From the NCBI GenBank assembly GCA_041695045.1, contig JBGFRR010000043.1, positions 1 to 24,066 on the forward strand: a stretch of 24,066 nucleotides of DNA, given 5' to 3'. Positions 12,707 to 19,209 of this stretch are shown in pieces; position 1 is the stretch's first letter; every line of letters starts with the position of its first letter. The stretch is from JBGFRR01 sp041695045. Its GTDB lineage: Bacteria > Bacteroidota > Ignavibacteria > UBA10030. Under the pieces are notes generated by a model, which saw only the letters and a program-made list of their open reading frames with translations, searched no databases and was not told where the DNA came from. Both the position numbers and the translations under genes were made by a program.

Positions 12707-13876
12707 TTGAAACAACGCCTCTTCACCCCCGGTCCCACGCCGGTCCCGGAGGCCATCATGCTCAAGATGGCGGAACCCATGATCCATCATCGCCACAAGG
12801 AATTCCAGGACCTTTTCACGCGCGTCGCCCGCAACTTACAATACCTCTTCCAAACCTCCGGCAGTGTCTTGACGCTCACGTCGTCGGGAACGGGAGCGAT
12901 GGAGGCCGCCGTGTGCAATCTCCATTCGGTCGGCGAGACGGCCGTCTTCGTCAACGGCGGAAAGTTCGGCGAGCGCTGGGGCGAGCTACTCCGCGCCTAC
13001 GGCATGAACGCCGTAGAAATTGCGGTTGAGTGGGGACAGTCGGTTTCGCCGGAGCAGGCCGTCGAAGCTCTTGCCGCGCATCCGAAGGCAACGGCGGTGT
13101 ACCTGACGCACAGCGAAACCTCAACCGGCGCGGCAACGGACATCCGCTCCATTGCTGCCGAGGTGCGAAAGCGTTCTGAGGCTGCGATTGTGGTGGATGG
13201 CATCACCGCCGTCGGTGCGATGGAGATGCGCATGGAGGAGTGGGGGCTTGATGCCGTTGTCACAGGATCGCAGAAGGGATTGATGATTCCCCCCGGCCTC
13301 GCTTTCATTGCGCTGAGCGACCGTGCATGGAAGATGGTGGAACGGTCGACGCTTCCGAAGTACTACTTCAGTCTTCTTGCCGCGCGAACAGCGTTCGAGG
13401 GCAACGACACTCCCTGGACGCCGGCGGTGAGTCTCTTCGTCGGGGTCGATGCCGCGTTAGAGATGATTCGCGCGGAAGGAATCGAGCAAGCGTGGGCTCG
13501 GCACACGCGGTTAGCCGAAGCTATCCGCCAGGCCGTGCGCGCACTCGGATTGCAACTGTTAGCCCATTCCCCTTCCAACGCGTTGACGGCTGTGTTCATC
13601 CCGCACGGCGTCGATGCGAAGACATTCAATGCCATTCTCAAAAACACGTACGGCATCACCATCGCAGGCGGGCAAGGGCATCTCACTGGCAAGATATTCC
13701 GCATCTCACACCTCGGCTATTATGACGAGCTCGACACCGTTGCCATGATCTCGGCGCTTGAATTGACACTGCGCGAGTGCGGCTATGCGTTTGAACCGGG
13801 CGCTGGGGTACAGGCTGTTCAACGCGTCTACAGCGCCCCGATGCGAACAACGCATCGGGGGAGCGCACGGCCATGA
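12707..13876 (+). CDS. Class V PLP-dependent aminotransferase (serine-pyruvate/alanine-glyoxylate type)
   Basis: This is a fold-type I pyridoxal-phosphate transaminase of the alanine-glyoxylate / serine-pyruvate family. The 389-residue product begins with the family's FTPGPTPVPEAIMLKMAEP. It shows the cofactor-binding SGTGAMEA segment (60-67), VVDGITAVGAMEM with D164, and SQKGLMIPPG with K190 as the Schiff-base lysine. The start is TTG at 12707 with TAGGAG at 12694-12699; upstream in-frame codons do not resemble the family. Its stop overlaps the serA ATG. The pairing suggests that it converts phosphohydroxypyruvate to phosphoserine, or a related glyoxylate/serine amino transfer; the substrate is inferred. 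The last dozen codons lie in a palindromic repeat. Confidence 0.88.
   Translation: MKQRLFTPGPTPVPEAIMLKMAEPMIHHRHKEFQDLFTRVARNLQYLFQTSGSVLTLTSSGTGAMEAAVCNLHSVGETAVFVNGGKFGERWGELLRAYGMNAVEIAVEWGQSVSPEQAVEALAAHPKATAVYLTHSETSTGAATDIRSIAAEVRKRSEAAIVVDGITAVGAMEMRMEEWGLDAVVTGSQKGLMIPPGLAFIALSDRAWKMVERSTLPKYYFSLLAARTAFEGNDTPWTPAVSLFVGVDAALEMIRAEGIEQAWARHTRLAEAIRQAVRALGLQLLAHSPSNALTAVFIPHGVDAKTFNAILKNTYGITIAGGQGHLTGKIFRISHLGYYDELDTVAMISALELTLRECGYAFEPGAGVQAVQRVYSAPMRTTHRGSARP
13836..13860. repeat. CCCCGATGC palindrome, copy B, inside coding sequence
   Basis: CCCCGATGCG at 13836-13845 is the exact reverse complement of CGCATCGGGG at 13851-13860 with a 5-base loop. It shares its core with copy A at 12613-12637. 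It encodes roughly residues 377-385 of the aminotransferase (APMRTTHRG) and ends 12 bases before the serA start. Confidence 0.7.
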
Positions 13877-15450
13877 AGATTCTCGTTACCGACGGCATCG
13901 AAGCACGCTGCGCGGACATTCTGCAGGCCGAAGGGTTTTCGGTGGATGTGAAGCCCACACTCCCTGCCGATGAGTTGAAAGCTGTTGTCGGCGAGTATGA
14001 CGGCCTCGTCGTACGCAGCAGCACGCTTGTGACGGCTGATGTGCTCAAAGCGGGGAAGCGGCTCAAAGTTGTCGGCAGAGCGGGCGCAGGGGTGGATACG
14101 ATCGATGTTGAGACGGCGACGCGGCTCGGCATTGTCGTTATGAACACACCCGGCGGCAACACCGTTTCCACCGCCGAGCATACCATGTCGATGCTGCTTG
14201 CGCTGGCACGGAATATCCCGCAGGCATTTGCCTCGCTGAAGGAAGGAAAATGGGACCGGAAGTTGTTCATCGGTACAGAGCTGTTGGGGAAGACCATCGG
14301 CATCATCGGACTGGGGAAGATTGGACGTGAGGTGGCCGCGCGGTGTCAGGCATTCGGCATGACGACCATCGGCTATGACCCCGTGCTGTCGGCGGAGGTG
14401 GCGTCCAAGCTCAATATCGAGCTTGTGTCGCTTGAGGAGGTGTACGGCCGGTCTGATTTCATCACCGTCCATACGCCGCTCACGGACGAAACGCGCCACC
14501 TGATCTCCGACGATGAGATTGCAAAATGCAGGGAGGGGGTCCGGTTTCTCAACTGCGCTCGCGGTGGAATTTTGGACGAAGCGGCACTCCTGCGCGGGTT
14601 GGAGTCTGGAAAAGTTGCCGGCGTTGCGCTGGATGTATTCGTCGAAGAACCGCCGCGGGACAATCCGCTGCTCAAACATCCCCGCGTCATTGCCACGCCG
14701 CATCTCGGCGCATCCACCGGCGAGGCGCAGGAGAAAGTTGCGGTTCAAATCGCTCAGCAGCTTGCCGACCTGTTGAAGGAGCGGGGAGTCGCCGGTGCCG
14801 TGAATGCAGAGGTCATTCGGCTTGCCATGAAGCGCGAGCTGAAGCCGTTCATCGGGCTTGCCGAGCGCTTGGGCGCCCTGCAAGCGCAGTTGATGTCTGG
14901 CCAGCTCAAGAAGCTCTCGGTCGTCTGCAGTGGGCAGGTGTTGGTGCAGTCGAGTGATCTGATTTCCGCCGCGGTGCTGAAGGGTATCCTTTCCCATTTG
15001 ATGACCGACCCCGTCAATCTCGTCAACGCGCCGGTGTTGGCGCGAGAGTTGGGTATTGCCATTGTCGAAGAAAAGGAATCCGACCACGAGGTCTATACGC
15101 ATCTCGTTGCAGTCGAATACGAGACCAATCGGGAGCGGCGACGATTTGCGGGAACGGTGTTTGGCAACTCCTCTCCTCGCCTCGTTGAGATGGATGGGTA
15201 TCGTTTCGAGGTCTCGCCCGAAGGCTATCTCCTCTTTTATAAGAACATCGACCGGCCGGGCATGCTTGCCACCGTTGGGTCGATCCTTGCTGATGCAAAG
15301 ATTAACATTGCAGGACTTGCTTTGGGGAGGGACAAACCCGGCCAGCGAGCGCTCACGGTCATCAATGTGGATTCTCCGATTCCTGAAAATCTTCTCCAGC
15401 GTATGGAACAGATTGACGGGGTGTTTGAAGTGAAATCGGTTCGGCTTTAG
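13873..15450 (+). CDS. serA: D-3-phosphoglycerate dehydrogenase
   Basis: SerA oxidises 3-phosphoglycerate to phosphohydroxypyruvate with NAD+, the first step of serine synthesis. The 525-residue product is the long type I form. It has a substrate/NAD-binding region of about residues 1-310, with Rossmann motif GLGKIG at 146-151 and the catalytic set R230 (NCARGG), E259 (VFVEEPP) and H277 (TPHLGAST). An intervening ASB-like domain spans about 320-450, and a C-terminal ACT domain is near 452-525 (LLFYKNIDRPGMLATVGSIL), which often senses serine. The ATG overlaps the aminotransferase stop by four bases, implying coupling. No clear terminator follows. Confidence 0.97.
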   Translation: MKILVTDGIEARCADILQAEGFSVDVKPTLPADELKAVVGEYDGLVVRSSTLVTADVLKAGKRLKVVGRAGAGVDTIDVETATRLGIVVMNTPGGNTVSTAEHTMSMLLALARNIPQAFASLKEGKWDRKLFIGTELLGKTIGIIGLGKIGREVAARCQAFGMTTIGYDPVLSAEVASKLNIELVSLEEVYGRSDFITVHTPLTDETRHLISDDEIAKCREGVRFLNCARGGILDEAALLRGLESGKVAGVALDVFVEEPPRDNPLLKHPRVIATPHLGASTGEAQEKVAVQIAQQLADLLKERGVAGAVNAEVIRLAMKRELKPFIGLAERLGALQAQLMSGQLKKLSVVCSGQVLVQSSDLISAAVLKGILSHLMTDPVNLVNAPVLARELGIAIVEEKESDHEVYTHLVAVEYETNRERRRFAGTVFGNSSPRLVEMDGYRFEVSPEGYLLFYKNIDRPGMLATVGSILADAKINIAGLALGRDKPGQRALTVINVDSPIPENLLQRMEQIDGVFEVKSVRL

Positions 15451-15557
15451 TCGAAAAGAAGCGAAACACTCAACAACTGCTCATTTTCGTGAACGTTTTT
15501 AATGTATTGTTAATGTAGATAGAATATTGTGGTTATGGTAAGCCGCAAAAAAACAGC

Positions 15558-15586
15558 TTGACAAAAGAATGGACATGGCTTATATT
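15558..15586 (+). promoter_or_regulatory. Near-consensus sigma-70 promoter
   Basis: TTGACA at 15558-15563 and TATATT at 15581-15586 are separated by exactly 17 bases. The match is 6 of 6 at -35 and 5 of 6 at -10. The predicted transcription start near 15593 would give a leader of about 340 bases before the receptor start at 15931. This promoter probably drives the envelope gene cluster. Confidence 0.7.
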
Positions 15587-15638
15587 CAGTTATCTAAAGA
15601 AGGGAATAGCGAGTCAGGTCAAAGGAGGTGAGGCAACG

Positions 15639-15662
15639 CCGAATGCTGGATTCCAGCATCGG
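15639..15662. repeat. Bulged hairpin in the receptor leader
   Basis: ATGCTGG at 15643-15649 pairs with CCAGCAT at 15653-15659 across an ATT loop; with A15642 bulged, CCG at 15639-15641 also pairs with CGG at 15660-15662. The 3' arm contains GCATCGGG, the core of the palindromes at 12613 and 13836. It starts ten bases after an AAAGGAGGT motif. Confidence 0.55.
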
Positions 15663-15702
15663 GACAGAAGAGTGTTTGATACACCTTTCGTGTTATCCCG
15701 CA

Positions 15703-15722
15703 GTCCCGCCCATCGGCGGGAC
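15703..15722. repeat. GC-rich hairpin in the receptor leader
   Basis: GTCCCGCC at 15703-15710 is the exact reverse complement of GGCGGGAC at 15715-15722, with the loop CATC. It has no T-run downstream, so it is more likely a structural or dispersed palindrome than a terminator. Confidence 0.6.
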
Positions 15723-15930
15723 AACAATTCCACGCTGCTTCAGTGTGAACCATCGGAAGGAGGTGGTTCGCTGCTCGAACATCTGTTCGCGCACAATCCA
15801 CGTTTTGAAAAAACGTGCTGCATTGTTGATGTGATGGGTTTCCATTCAGCCATGCCCATCTCATCATCTCAGTTTCGCAATTCGTAGCTCTACATCTATA
15901 CCCACACTCTACTTTCCAAGGAGGTAGATT

Positions 15931-18900
15931 ATGTACCGTACGCTCTTGATGGCAGTCGCTCTGTTGCTTGTTCTGCCGCTGATGCTGTTCGCACAAGACG
16001 GTAAGGTGCGCGGCTTCGTGACGGACAGGGAATCGGGCGAACCGCTCATCGGCGCCAACGTCGTTCTCGAGGGAACGGTGCTCGGCGCTTCGACGGATGT
16101 CTACGGTGAATATGTGATCCTCAGTGTTCCCCCGGGGGTCTATACCGTGCGAGCATCCTACATCGGGTATGCACCCATCTCCATCTCCAACGTGCGCGTC
16201 AGCGCAAACCTCACCACCACACACGATATCCAGCTTGTCAGCACTGCGATCCAGGCACAAGAGATTGTTGTTGTCGCCGAGAGGCCGCTCATTCAGCGCA
16301 ACACCACGAACACGATCCGGATGCAGACACAGGAGAACATTAGGAACCTCCCGATACGCGACCTTCAGAACATCCTGCGGCTGGAGGCAGGAGTGGTAGA
16401 GCAGAATGATCGTCTGTACGTTCGCGGTGGTCGGGCGGGAGAAGTTGCGTATTTCATCGACGGTGCCAATGTCACCAACCCATTGTTCAACAGCGAGAAC
16501 GTTGGCGTCATCCAGGAAGCGATTGAAGAGTTCCAGTTACAGGCAGGCGGTTACACGGCGGAGTTCGGCGGTGCGGCTTCAGGAATCGTGCGCACCACTG
16601 TACGAACCGGACCGGCCGAATGGAAAGGAAGCGTCGATTATCGGACCGACGACTTTGCAAAGCCGGGCGACCAGTTTCTCGGAACGTCAGCCTTTGGTTA
16701 CCGCAATGCCGTGGTCACGCTCGGCGGAACGGTGAGCAGCGGTATCCGGCTTTTCATGTCGGGCCAGCACAACTACATCCGCAACCGGCAGGTCATGTTC
16801 CTCGAGCCGTTTATCTTTGAGGGGCTGGTGACGGATCATCTCGGTGCGAGGCCTGAAGGCGAACCGCTGCCCGGGCCGGCAGAGATCAAACGCAATTTTC
16901 TCTACCACAACTGGCGCATGGCAAACTCCGGCATCGGTACGATGCTGTTCGACTTCAATCAGCTTGCGAACGTGCCGCTCAAGCTCAAACTCACCGGCAG
17001 TTACGAGTTCCGCAAGAACCCGAACGGCGGTTCGTGGCCGCACGGACTCCGCAATATCTTCGCGCATCCGAACAAGTATACCATGACGGAAGTGTCAACA
17101 GCGTTTACGAACGCGCGACTGACCCACGTTCTGGACCCGACAACCTTCTACGAGGTCGGCCTCTCCTTCCAGAACCGGTTTGCGAGAACCTTCGATCAGG
17201 ATTTCGGCGACGATTGGAAGATGTACGTCGACAGCGCAGCGAATTTCGCCAAGGGATATGACGGCTGGCGCACGCGCTACGACGGCCCGCATCCCTATTC
17301 CACCATCTATAACTTCCTCTTCTTCCACCCGTACGACCCAAACAACAGTTACTCAAAGAACAACCAATCGCAGGTGGGAGTAACACTCGATTTCACCTCC
17401 CAGGTCAATCCGCAGTGGGAGTTGAAAGCGGGAGGCGCCATCGACCTGTGGACGATCCGCACATACTCGGTCGGCAATATCGCAGGATATCTTTCCTACC
17501 TGGACCCGAATAAGGATGGGGTGGTTGATGTAACATTTAAGAACGACTATGAACGGCGGGTGTTGCTCGCGCGAGCCGGGTCGATCGGCATGATTGGCTA
17601 CGACATCGACGGCAATGAAGTCAATTCCGGCTACGATAAGCCCCGCATGCCGCTGTTTGCTGCGGCGTATATCCAGAACAAGTTCGAGTATCGCGACCTC
17701 GTGCTCAACGTTGGAGCTCGTTACGAGTACTTCGACTCGAAGATCATCGATGTCCCTCAGTCCATTAACCCTGCTTCGGGTCAACCCGACTGGCAGGAAG
17801 TGCCGTTCGATAGAACGTTGAACGTGTTGAGGGAAGATGAATTGACAGAGACGAAGCCGATCTCGTATCTGCTCCCGCGCGTCAGTTTCTCCTTCCCGGT
17901 TACCGATCGCACGGTGTTCTATGCTCTCTACGGGAGATTTGCCCAGCTCCCGGCGTTGAGTGCGCTTTACATCAGCAACATTACGCTCAGCGGCATTGTG
18001 AGTCCGTCCGACCGCCGTCCGTTCAATCTCGGCGGTGCGGCAGCACCGTTTACGGCAAAACCGGAGCGGAACACACAGTACGAAGCCGGGTTCCGTCAGG
18101 CCGTGACGGACAACTTCGCGATGACGCTGACCGGTTTCTACAAAGACCTTCGGGATCAACTTGCCATTCGACGCATTTTCAACTCGGTGGGCAATCCGAT
18201 CTTCGTCGGCTTCGCCAACGAAGACTTCGGGACGGTGAAGGGAGTGGAGCTTACGCTTGAACTCAGGCGAACGAATCGTCTTGCGGCCAAGGTGAACTAC
18301 ACGCTCTCCGATGCTCGCGGCACCGGTTCGGTGTCGCGGTCGTCGCAGCAGGCCGTCACCGACGATATGTCCGCCCGCTTCCCCAACTTTATCTCGCCGT
18401 TGGACTATAACCAGACGCACCGCGGTTCCATCGTACTGGACTATCGTTTCCCGAAGGGCGATGGCGGGCCGATTCTGGAGGGCATGGGCCTCAACCTGCT
18501 CGTCACGTTCAACAGCGGACACAACTACACCAAGATCCTGGAGCCGCAGAACCTCGGCCAGGCATCGCCATGGAATATTGGCGTGCGAGCGCTCATCGAC
18601 TCCCGCAGCCGTAATCCCGTGGAACCGCTGAACGCCTCCACAACCCCCTGGGTGTTCAACTTTGACCTGAGCTGGAGCAAGCTCTTCGATGTCGGTCCGA
18701 CGAACATCGAACTCTACGTCAATGTTCTCAACCTGCTGAACAGCAAGCACATCCTGAATGTCTATCCCACCACGGGAACGCCGCACGATGACGGATGGCT
18801 GAAAAGCCCATTCGCCGTACCGTTCAAGGAAATCCCGAAGTACGAGGAATTCTACCGCCTCGTCAATCTGCGGAACAGGTGGGCGTACACATTGGTAGGC

Positions 18901-18984
18901 GGTGGAGGCCTCGGTCAGCAGGGCGGTAACGATATCTACGGCGCGCCCCGGCAAATTCAGGTCGGTCTGCGTGTCGAATTGTGA
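15931..18984 (+). CDS. TonB-dependent receptor with carboxypeptidase-regulatory-like domain
   Basis: This is an outer-membrane beta-barrel of the TonB-dependent receptor family, which takes up ligands with energy from the inner-membrane TonB/ExbBD system. The 1017-residue product has a signal peptide (about 1-21, ending LMLFAQ). A CarboxypepD_reg-like beta-sandwich follows at about 24-101 (GFVTDRESGEPLIGANVVLE), then a TonB-box-like EIVVVAER near 114 and a plug domain at about 120-225 with LYVRGGRAGEVAYFIDGANV and GGYTAEFGGAASG. The large barrel ends QVGLRVEL. AAGGAGGT precedes the ATG. No SusD partner is adjacent; a T9SS substrate and a PorV-like gene follow. The ligand cannot be told from the sequence. 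Confidence 0.93.
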   Translation: MYRTLLMAVALLLVLPLMLFAQDGKVRGFVTDRESGEPLIGANVVLEGTVLGASTDVYGEYVILSVPPGVYTVRASYIGYAPISISNVRVSANLTTTHDIQLVSTAIQAQEIVVVAERPLIQRNTTNTIRMQTQENIRNLPIRDLQNILRLEAGVVEQNDRLYVRGGRAGEVAYFIDGANVTNPLFNSENVGVIQEAIEEFQLQAGGYTAEFGGAASGIVRTTVRTGPAEWKGSVDYRTDDFAKPGDQFLGTSAFGYRNAVVTLGGTVSSGIRLFMSGQHNYIRNRQVMFLEPFIFEGLVTDHLGARPEGEPLPGPAEIKRNFLYHNWRMANSGIGTMLFDFNQLANVPLKLKLTGSYEFRKNPNGGSWPHGLRNIFAHPNKYTMTEVSTAFTNARLTHVLDPTTFYEVGLSFQNRFARTFDQDFGDDWKMYVDSAANFAKGYDGWRTRYDGPHPYSTIYNFLFFHPYDPNNSYSKNNQSQVGVTLDFTSQVNPQWELKAGGAIDLWTIRTYSVGNIAGYLSYLDPNKDGVVDVTFKNDYERRVLLARAGSIGMIGYDIDGNEVNSGYDKPRMPLFAAAYIQNKFEYRDLVLNVGARYEYFDSKIIDVPQSINPASGQPDWQEVPFDRTLNVLREDELTETKPISYLLPRVSFSFPVTDRTVFYALYGRFAQLPALSALYISNITLSGIVSPSDRRPFNLGGAAAPFTAKPERNTQYEAGFRQAVTDNFAMTLTGFYKDLRDQLAIRRIFNSVGNPIFVGFANEDFGTVKGVELTLELRRTNRLAAKVNYTLSDARGTGSVSRSSQQAVTDDMSARFPNFISPLDYNQTHRGSIVLDYRFPKGDGGPILEGMGLNLLVTFNSGHNYTKILEPQNLGQASPWNIGVRALIDSRSRNPVEPLNASTTPWVFNFDLSWSKLFDVGPTNIELYVNVLNLLNSKHILNVYPTTGTPHDDGWLKSPFAVPFKEIPKYEEFYRLVNLRNRWAYTLVGGGGLGQQGGNDIYGAPRQIQVGLRVEL

Positions 18985-19030
18985 TGAATCGTCAATTGGC
19001 GAATTGTACGACGTATTCCAACAACAATGT

Positions 19031-19095
19031 AACCACAGATTTCACAGATGAATTCTAAAAAATTAAATCTGTGAAAATCAGTGTAATCTGTGGTT
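19031..19095. repeat. Composite inverted repeat of the AACCACAGATT type
   Basis: AACCACAGATT at 19031-19041 is the exact reverse complement of AATCTGTGGTT at 19085-19095, and inside it CACAGAT at 19043-19049 pairs with ATCTGTG at 19067-19073. The ATCTGTG unit also occurs twice directly on the right arm. From general knowledge, very similar CACAGAT/ATCTGTG palindromic elements are scattered in many environmental bacterial genomes; I could not check copy number here. The second element starts 15 bases downstream. Confidence 0.75.
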
Positions 19096-19110
19096 GATAT
19101 TTTACGCTGA

Positions 19111-19178
19111 GCAGGATTTTATCAAACCTCCGGTTTGATCTATCTTTCGAATGAACAGACAGGTTCATTGGCAGTTAC
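19111..19178 (+). repeat. Tandem-hairpin dispersed repeat, copy 2
   Basis: This matches 1-68 at 66 of 68 positions in the same orientation. The first palindrome (ATCAAACC at 19121-19128 with GGTTTGAT at 19132-19139) is kept, with the only change in its loop. In the second palindrome the change at 19157 removes just the loop-closing pair, leaving 7 bp (AATGAAC with GTTCATT). It ends 31 bases before the T9SS substrate start, mirroring copy 1, which ends 41 bases before rpsC. Confidence 0.9.
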
Positions 19179-19209
19179 CCAACAACTGTATTGCAAGGAG
19201 CGGATCATC

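Larger units (their letters stand above)
15451..15930 (+). other. 480-base non-coding leader between serA and the TonB-dependent receptor
   Basis: I see no convincing protein gene here. From left to right it holds an AT-rich stretch with a direct repeat TTAATGTA (15499-15506 and 15510-15517, one helical turn apart) and a near-consensus promoter at 15558-15586. It then has an AAAGGAGGT site at 15621-15629, a hairpin at 15639-15662, a hairpin at 15703-15722 and a second AAGGAGGT at 15757-15764. The real ribosome binding site AAGGAGGT at 15918-15925 comes last. Small frames at 15558-15887 and 15628-15834 run through the hairpins, resemble nothing I recognise, and are not called as genes. Confidence 0.6.
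18985..19209 (+). other. 225-base repeat-rich spacer between the receptor and T9SS substrate genes
   Basis: The spacer has no gene. It contains a weak CAATT/AATTG palindrome near 18994-19007, a composite inverted repeat at 19031-19095, copy 2 of the tandem-hairpin element at 19111-19178 and the ribosome binding site AAGGAG at 19195-19200. No intrinsic terminator is clear, so transcription may continue from the receptor gene. Confidence 0.6.

Noticed and set aside
15558..15887. Two small plus-strand frames in the receptor leader (109 and 68 codons)
   Set aside because: They run through two hairpins, have odd composition and no recognised family. The first also begins inside the -35 element of the promoter.
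15580..15930. Cobalamin or other known riboswitch before the TonB-dependent receptor
   Set aside because: I looked for a B12-box-like GCCACTG and other well-known conserved cores and did not find them; a covariance model search would decide.
17353..18954. 533-codon minus-strand open frame
   Set aside because: It is antisense to the TonB-dependent receptor barrel and has no ribosome binding site or recognisable domain.
19135..19209. Longer T9SS substrate starting at 19135
   Set aside because: The extension lies in the same repeat read in another frame and would bury the clear signal peptide that begins at 19210.
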